A stretch of DNA of 20,000 bases, from NCBI GenBank assembly GCA_003427395.1, contig BFEA01000447.1:721576-741575 (forward strand), in the 5' to 3' direction. Below the pieces are notes generated by a model, which did not search any database, had not been told where the DNA came from, and saw only the letters and a program-made list of their open reading frames with translations. Position numbers and translations under genes: made by a program. Positions 15,843-20,000 of this stretch are shown here, piece after piece (position 1 is the first letter of the stretch; the number at the start of each line of letters is the position of its first letter). This DNA comes from Chara braunii. Lineage: Eukaryota; Streptophyta; Charophyceae; Charales; Characeae.

Positions 15843-16973
15843 GTGGATCACGGACAGACACGGGTGGACCCTTCATTGCATGGACCCCCCTGGAGCGGCT
15901 GGGTAAGGAAGTGGATACTTAGGGTGGGGGACATCTGGGACCGGGAGACAAACGATTGGCACCTGCCCTTGCACATCAAAGCCCGGCTGCTGTACTGCCA
16001 CCATACCGCAGAGGCGCTAGACAACCTAATAGACAGGATCCCCATACACATCCTACACAAGGACCCGGCCCTCCAGGAAAGCGATTTGGTGGCCATAAGA
16101 GCCCACCCTTGCGAGGTCCGGCAGGTAGTGGATAAGCACCCTGACGGTGAGATCCTCATAAACCTATTTTGGCTCGGCAGGACAATGTGGTTCGCAGATT
16201 ACAAACACAAGAGACATGCTGGTTCCTGAGGGAGGACCTGTTCAGAATCAGGGTTATGCAAGACAAGGACCACTAGTTGGCTTTCAAACCGGACACCCCC
16301 ATTGAACAGCTCCCCCTTGACCCGGCTAGTTGGACCTGGACAAGCACTATGGCACGAGGCAGGTCCTGCACCAGAAGTCTCCACACCCTCTCGATTAAGT
16401 CCGCCTACAGAATGCTTAGCCCCAAAATCAACTTACAAGACCAAGTGGAGGACCGCTGGATGCGACACCTCAACAGTGGCAAGTGGACCATCGCTGCCTG
16501 CCAACCAACAACTGGCTGCTAGACAGGACCTCATTAGAACAGAAGGGGAAGGCCACACTTTGGTGCAGGTTCTGCATCACCGCATTCCCGTCACGGAAAG
16601 TCTCGAAAGCAATCGAGCACAAATCTATGCAATGTCCTGACACAATTGGCTCTGGAGTCAATTGGGTACGTCATGCCCATGGCCATGGGACTGGCAGGCG
16701 CTGCTCTGCAAAACGTGGACCGCCGACCAGCCAGGTGATTTTAGTCTGAACATGCTCAAGTTAGGAAGGAGAGCTGTCTTCAAGGCCCTCTAGCGGAGGC
16801 AATGCACCAACAAAATGGAAGAAGTTGGACTAGACGGCCCAGAATTCACAGACTCCACCAAACAGCAAATACAGAATGATATAACAATCCAATGGGAAAG
16901 CGTGAAAACACAGATTGAACACCTCCACTCAGAAAAGGAAATCCAAACAATCATTCAACAATTCAGTTGCTGA
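15843..16973 (+). pseudogene. LINE ORF2 C-terminal region with zinc knuckle
   Basis: Four successive phases: about 15890-16190 (WILRVGDIWDRETNDWHLPL), about 16190-16480 (stop at 16274; LSIKSAYRML), about 16480-16640 (LPTNNWLLDRTSLEQKG and the knuckle Cys/Cys/His/Cys between 16564 and 16635), and about 16640-16973 (WPWDWQALLCKTWTADQ, RRAVFKAL, stop TAG 16791 probably from Trp, then a charged C-terminus). TGA 16971 is taken as the natural end because the peptide up to it looks continuous and the sequence changes character right after. Confidence 0.85.
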
Positions 16974-16979
16974 TGGCTT

Positions 16980-17010
16980 GGGGGGACGAATGGGGGAAGG
17001 ATTGGGAGGG
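16980..17010 (+). other. Potential G-quadruplex just after LINE ORF2
   Basis: G6, G5, G3 and G3 runs are separated by loops of 6, 7 and 1 bases, fitting the standard G3+N1-7 pattern. Further G6 and G4 runs follow to 17034. It starts six bases after the ORF2 stop, in what would be the LINE 3' untranslated region, on the RNA-sense strand. Confidence 0.7.
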
Positions 17011-17097
17011 TAAAATGGAAAGGGGGGCAAGGGGAGGACCAGAAGGAGATAACCCGGGACTACCACCTCAGTTAGAATGATTGGACTAACATTGACC

Positions 17098-17191
17098 CAT
17101 CCGTCCCCTACGCTCACTCTCCGGATTCCCAGACCCCTTCCCCCCATCCGTCCCCTACGCTCACTCTCGGGATTCCCAGACCCCTTCCCCC
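17098..17191 (+). repeat. 47-base tandem duplication
   Basis: CATCCGTCCCCTACGCTCAC, TCTC.GGATTCCCAGACC, CCTTCCCCC is repeated once immediately after itself (17098 and 17145) with essentially one difference. It probably lies in the 3' part of the LINE. Confidence 0.95.
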
Positions 17192-17541
17192 CCTCTCCCT
17201 TGTGTTTGGTAGAACGAGGTTGGTATGGAGAGGTAGGGAGGGACAAGGAATGAGAGAACAGGGGGACGAAGGGGTCCGGGCACTGGGAAGCTCTGGGTTC
17301 AAGGTCCGGAAGGGGTTAAAGACATGGGACTGTCTAGGGTTTAGGGTCATGAGAAAACTGAGGAAATGGAAACACGGTACTAGAAGGTAAGGACTTTGGA
17401 CTGCCTAGGGCTAGGGTTCTGAGGGTTTTCGGCTGAATAGCAACAGGGTGAAGAGGTACTAGCAGCACTGTCGAAGGGGACAATCCCCGGGGTCAGACTT
17501 ATGCATACGAGGCTCAAGCATTGTTGAAATGATGTTCAAAT
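17192..17541 (+). other. Probable LINE 3' region or flank, G/A-rich
   Basis: AGGGG and GGGACA words recur. GTCTAGGGTTTAGGGTC near 17332 and CCTAGGGCTAGGGTTCTGAGGG near 17404 contain plant telomere-like TTTAGGG fragments, but there is no tandem array. No gene is seen. Confidence 0.4.
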
Positions 17542-17592
17542 GGGATGCTGGACCCGTTTTCCACAGGTGAAGATCCCCACCAATAGATGGAG
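17542..17592 (+). repeat. LINE-downstream repeat, copy 2
   Basis: Partner of 13123-13175. This copy lacks one G in the CCA(G)CAGG block and differs at a few sites. Confidence 0.8.
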
Positions 17593-18189
17593 CGGCCAGA
17601 AGTTGGTCTTACTAGGGGAGGCTGCTCCTACCTCCACCCCCTAGTAGGCCCAGACTGGCAGTTATCAAAAAACACAAAAGCAAAAGAAAAAGAAGAGGAA
17701 GAAGAAGGCTACACGCTACCAAACATTAGTCCAGGTCTCAAACTGGCATACCAACGTACAAACGGGCTTCATTGACAAATCATGGCAGGAGCTCAGGTTA
17801 ACAGTTGTGAGGGAAAGGGTGAGTCAAGAGGACAGGTAAACAACCAACAATGAGGCGAAGAACAAGAGGCAACAAGACACTGATGACAAGCAATAGCAAG
17901 GGGCATACGTTGGAGGGCAAGGGGGAGGCGTGTGGGCAGACCAACCGCACAAGGTAATGAAGGGGAAACCAAGAAACCAAAGAAACACAGCAAAAATAAA
18001 AATCAGCAGACCCAAAAAATATGAGTACCAAAGCAAACAACGACCAAAAAAAATAAAACTGATGATAGATTGTTTCGTCGGAGTTGCACCGACTCATCAG
18101 GAGGCTGAACCCTCGACAATCTGTGAAATGCCCGCATTGATGGTTTGGGTCATGAACCCTTTGACCCTTCTTGAAGGCAGACTGTCACC
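17593..18189. other. Unassigned A-rich sequence
   Basis: Includes an AAAGCAAAAGAAAAAGAAGAG tract near 17676 and A-rich sequence at 17965-18060. No gene is recognised. Confidence 0.4.
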
Positions 18190-18705
18190 AAACGGAACAC
18201 AGCAGCAGGCTGCAACCCAGTGAAGCACCAGGCAACGCTGCAGAGGCAACACGGCTCCTCATCGCCAAAGATTACTGCAAGGAACAACATGGCAAGCGGA
18301 CGCGCAGTGCGGCAACCACGCAGTGAAGCATAAGGCAACACCAACAAGGCAGCCACACACATAGCAGCAGGCAACAACTCAACAAACCACCAGGCAACAC
18401 TGTTGAAACAACCCAAGTGCACAGTGCCAATGACTACTGAAAGGAACGACAGGGCAAGCAGACGAGCAGCTCGGCAACTGTGCAGTGAAGCACAAGGCAA
18501 CACCAACAAGGCTACCAAACTACAAGGCACGCCAGCAAAGGACACGGAGGGCATGACCAGCGGAGGGGCAGCAAGGCAGCGGAGCAGAGAAGCCCAAGGC
18601 AAGACCAACAGCACAGCCACACCACACAGCAAACACAGCAGCTTGCAAAGAACGACCTGCGAAGCAAGCGGGACGGGCAGCAAGGCAGCACTGGAGCACA
18701 GATGA
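18190..18705. repeat. 162-base minisatellite, two full and two partial units
   Basis: AGCAGCAGGC begins units at 18201 and 18363, and CAGTGAAGCA(T/C)AAGGCAACACC recurs at 18321 and 18483, both exactly 162 bases apart. Two shorter, deleted units follow (about 18525-18620 and 18620-18705) carrying CAAGGCA.GACCAACA and GGGGCAGCAAGGCAG words. Because 162 is a multiple of three, the minus strand keeps a 198-codon frame open (18150-18746) of Leu/Val/Ala/Cys-rich repeats (ALLVLP.ASL..CR.AR). I read this as repeat-derived rather than a gene, though a hydrophobic repeat protein cannot be excluded. Confidence 0.85.
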
Positions 18706-19003
18706 GGCAGTCCACACATCCAACGCGTAGCAAAGAGGCACATCACCTACCACGGGTGAACCCCACAGACTGTTGGTTCCCACCGCTCTCTGAGCCAGGG
18801 AGTCACTGCGATGGATGTCCGTCATCACCCATAGACCATATGCACCACACAGATATCATGGACCGCAGAGTCCAGCAGGCACTTCAAACAACGGAGCACC
18901 TACTATTTAGCACTTCTTAAAGGTGCTCACACACAGAAAACACTGAGAAAATAGGAGAAAGGGCAAACAACAACAGAAAGACCGACATACATGAACTGAT
19001 TGC
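18706..19003. other. Unassigned sequence
   Basis: No gene or repeat recognised. CATATGCACCACACAGATATC near 18838 is unremarkable. Confidence 0.4.

Positions 19004-19045
<42 letters not shown>
19004..19045. repeat. (GT)n(GA)n compound microsatellite
   Basis: About twelve GT units run straight into about nine GA units. Confidence 0.98.
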
Positions 19046-19155
19046 TGCCACCTTTCTTTTGTTTTTCTTGTTTCTTGTAATCTTCTTCGTGGTCATGTCC
19101 ATGTATATGACCGGAATTGCATCCACATGCAGTCGCTAGTACATATTTGACGATA

Positions 19156-19393
19156 TATTGTCACACTGTGAATCAGAGTGCAAAGGCGGAAAAAGACAAA
19201 ACAAAAAAATTGAAAGAAGGAAGGAAAGCTCCGCCTGTTCATCACCTCTTACGTACAAGGCCAGCAACGTGGATGACAGGTTGAGCGCTGGCTGCTACCA
19301 TCCCCGTGTGTCACAAGGACCCACTTGCACGCAGCCAAAAGGGAAAGAGGTAAAGAAAAGGAGGAGGAAACCAAACCTCACAGAGGCAAGAGA
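19156..19393 (+). repeat. Large direct duplication, copy 1
   Basis: ATTGTCACACTGTGAATC, AAAGACAAAACAA, GTTCATCACCTCTTACGTAC, AAGGCCAGC, TGTGTCACAAGGAC, CACTTGCACGCAGCCAAAAG and GAGGTAAAGAAAAGGAGG recur 345 bases later at 19501-19735. About 90 per cent of positions agree by eye. The block contains no gene. Confidence 0.95.
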
Positions 19394-19500
19394 AAGAGAA
19401 AGGGATCCAGTCAAAGAAAGGACAAGGGAAGAGGAAGAAGGGGAAGTGGAAGAAGAACAACAAGAAGAAGGGGAAGAAGAAGAAGAAATACAGATATATA
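19394..19500 (+). repeat. GA-rich spacer between the duplicated blocks
   Basis: AGAAAGAGAAAGG and GAAGAAGAAGAA low-complexity sequence gives Glu/Arg/Lys-rich translations only. Confidence 0.8.
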
Positions 19501-19735
19501 CATTGTCACACTGTGAATCGGAGCGCAAAGGTGGAAAAAGACAAAACAAGAAAAGGAAAAGAAGTAAGGAAGGAGAGCCCCACCTGTTCATCACCTCTTA
19601 CGTACAAGGCCAGCCACGTGGATGAAAGGTTGAGCACTGGCTGCCCCCATCCCGTGTGTCACAAGGACTCACTTGCACGCAGCCAAAAGGCAAAGAGGTA
19701 AAGAAAAGGAGGAAACCAAACCTGACAGGGAAAGA
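19501..19735 (+). repeat. Large direct duplication, copy 2
   Basis: Partner of 19156-19393. It differs by substitutions and a few short indels, including a three-base difference in the AGGAGG run near the end. Confidence 0.95.
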
Positions 19736-19751
19736 AAGCCTATCAATCAAA

Positions 19752-19820
19752 CAAAGCAAATGACACATCCCACAGATAATCCAATTGCCACAAAGCAAAT
19801 AACACATCCCACAGATCAAC
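19752..19820 (+). repeat. 39-base tandem duplication
   Basis: CAAAGCAAAT.ACACATCCCACAGAT occurs at 19752 and 19791. Confidence 0.9.
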
Positions 19821-20000
19821 ATATTTTTTATTATTTCTTATTTTGTTATTTTTTTATTTTCTTATTTTCTCTTCTTTTTTTTTTTCTTTAACTCCGTATC
19901 TGTCGGTAGTGTCGAAGGCTTTATCTGTCCCCACCTTGGCAGATGGAACAGCTACGGTGAGGATGATGTGGATGTTCACAAGGATACCCAAGGAGAGCTG
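19821..20000. other. T-rich tract and unassigned window end
   Basis: TTTTATT-type sequence runs to about 19889. The last 110 bases are of mixed composition and open in at least one frame on each strand. The T-rich tract followed by TCGGTAG or TTGGCAG could be a 3' splice site leading into an exon that continues beyond the window, but nothing identifies a product. Confidence 0.25.

Larger units (their letters stand above)
14123..16973 (+). pseudogene. Plant L1-type LINE ORF2 (endonuclease stub, reverse transcriptase, zinc knuckle)
   Basis: A LINE ORF2 makes an endonuclease/reverse transcriptase that copies its RNA at a nicked target. Here 14123-14263 encodes RSLNVNGLASAK, typical of the endonuclease start. 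The frame then moves directly into the reverse transcriptase N-terminus (GTDSVPKEFW; NYRPITLLTVVYK), so most of the endonuclease is missing. Further motifs are GFIKGRNIQDN, FIDFEKAYNHLDW, R-stop-GDPIAPFLF and FANDLSLM. Downstream are QAHAINNFVLASLWYMSAIC, KGGLGIIE, LRVGDIWDRE, LPTNNWLLDR, a C-x2-C-x14-H-x4-C knuckle and RRAVFKAL-stop-RRQC, ending at TGA 16971. Stops include 14619, 14847, 14902, 15309, 15604, 16274 and 16791, with at least seven frame changes. The catalytic FADD box reads FAND. This copy cannot make a working enzyme. The spans below describe its parts. Confidence 0.92.

Noticed and set aside
17330-17430. Telomere-like TTTAGGG fragments
   Set aside because: Only isolated, irregular words; no tandem array, so it is not an interstitial telomere.
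19158-19625. 155-codon Lys/Arg/Glu-rich frame
   Set aside because: It arises from the duplicated block and GA-rich spacer and has low-complexity composition only.
1-20000. CRISPR array or prokaryotic operon
   Set aside because: No regularly spaced identical repeats with unique spacers and no compact gene runs; the content is eukaryotic.

Overview
This is a eukaryotic nuclear window that looks like plant or green-algal (streptophyte) DNA. The evidence is a LINE of the plant L1 type, two U6 snRNA-derived sequences close to the plant U6 sequence, abundant microsatellites and minisatellites, and no long uninterrupted gene. A repeat-rich charophyte such as Chara is a possible source, but this is a guess from overall character and was not tested. 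No intact protein-coding gene can be supported.

Layout. Positions 1-2640 look like lower-copy DNA. They hold a CpG-rich tract and a promoter-like block: two mirrored CCAAT boxes inside a 108-bp palindrome (942-1049), followed by a TATA box at 1121. Any gene driven from it would have a non-coding or heavily split 5' end here. Positions 3074-3864 form a foldback-type, non-autonomous element with a TAA microsatellite and an internal duplication. Positions 4345-5660 hold small repeats and two U6 snRNA retropseudogenes in opposite orientation, each with an A-rich tail and imperfect flanking direct repeats. Positions 6230-7060 hold CGTACG-rich palindromic sequence, a 135-bp GA microsatellite with one undetermined base, and an AGCTGG-rich stretch. 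Positions 7685-11389 hold three unrecognised coding-like relics (7685-8170, 9128-9436, 10528-11389), a 43-bp tandem repeat, and an old miniature element.

Positions 11528-11857 hold a palindromic repeat interrupted by a 109-bp inverted-repeat element with TA/CAGT-type ends. Positions 12356-13108 encode the C-terminal end of one LINE ORF2 with a single internal stop. Positions 14123-16973 are a second, more decayed LINE ORF2: a stub of endonuclease, reverse transcriptase, and C-terminal zinc knuckle, with several stops, at least seven frame changes and a lost catalytic aspartate. A potential G-quadruplex begins six bases after its stop codon. The rest (17 kb to the end) is LINE-flanking repeat, a 162-bp minisatellite that keeps a 198-codon frame open on the minus strand, a GT/GA microsatellite and a 345-bp-period duplication.

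How it fits together: the window is mostly a graveyard of retroelements and their passengers. LINE machinery of the kind seen at 12-17 kb is the likely source of the U6 retrocopies. Many of the identifiable lesions are C-to-T or G-to-A changes, which fits decay by cytosine deamination in methylated repeat DNA.
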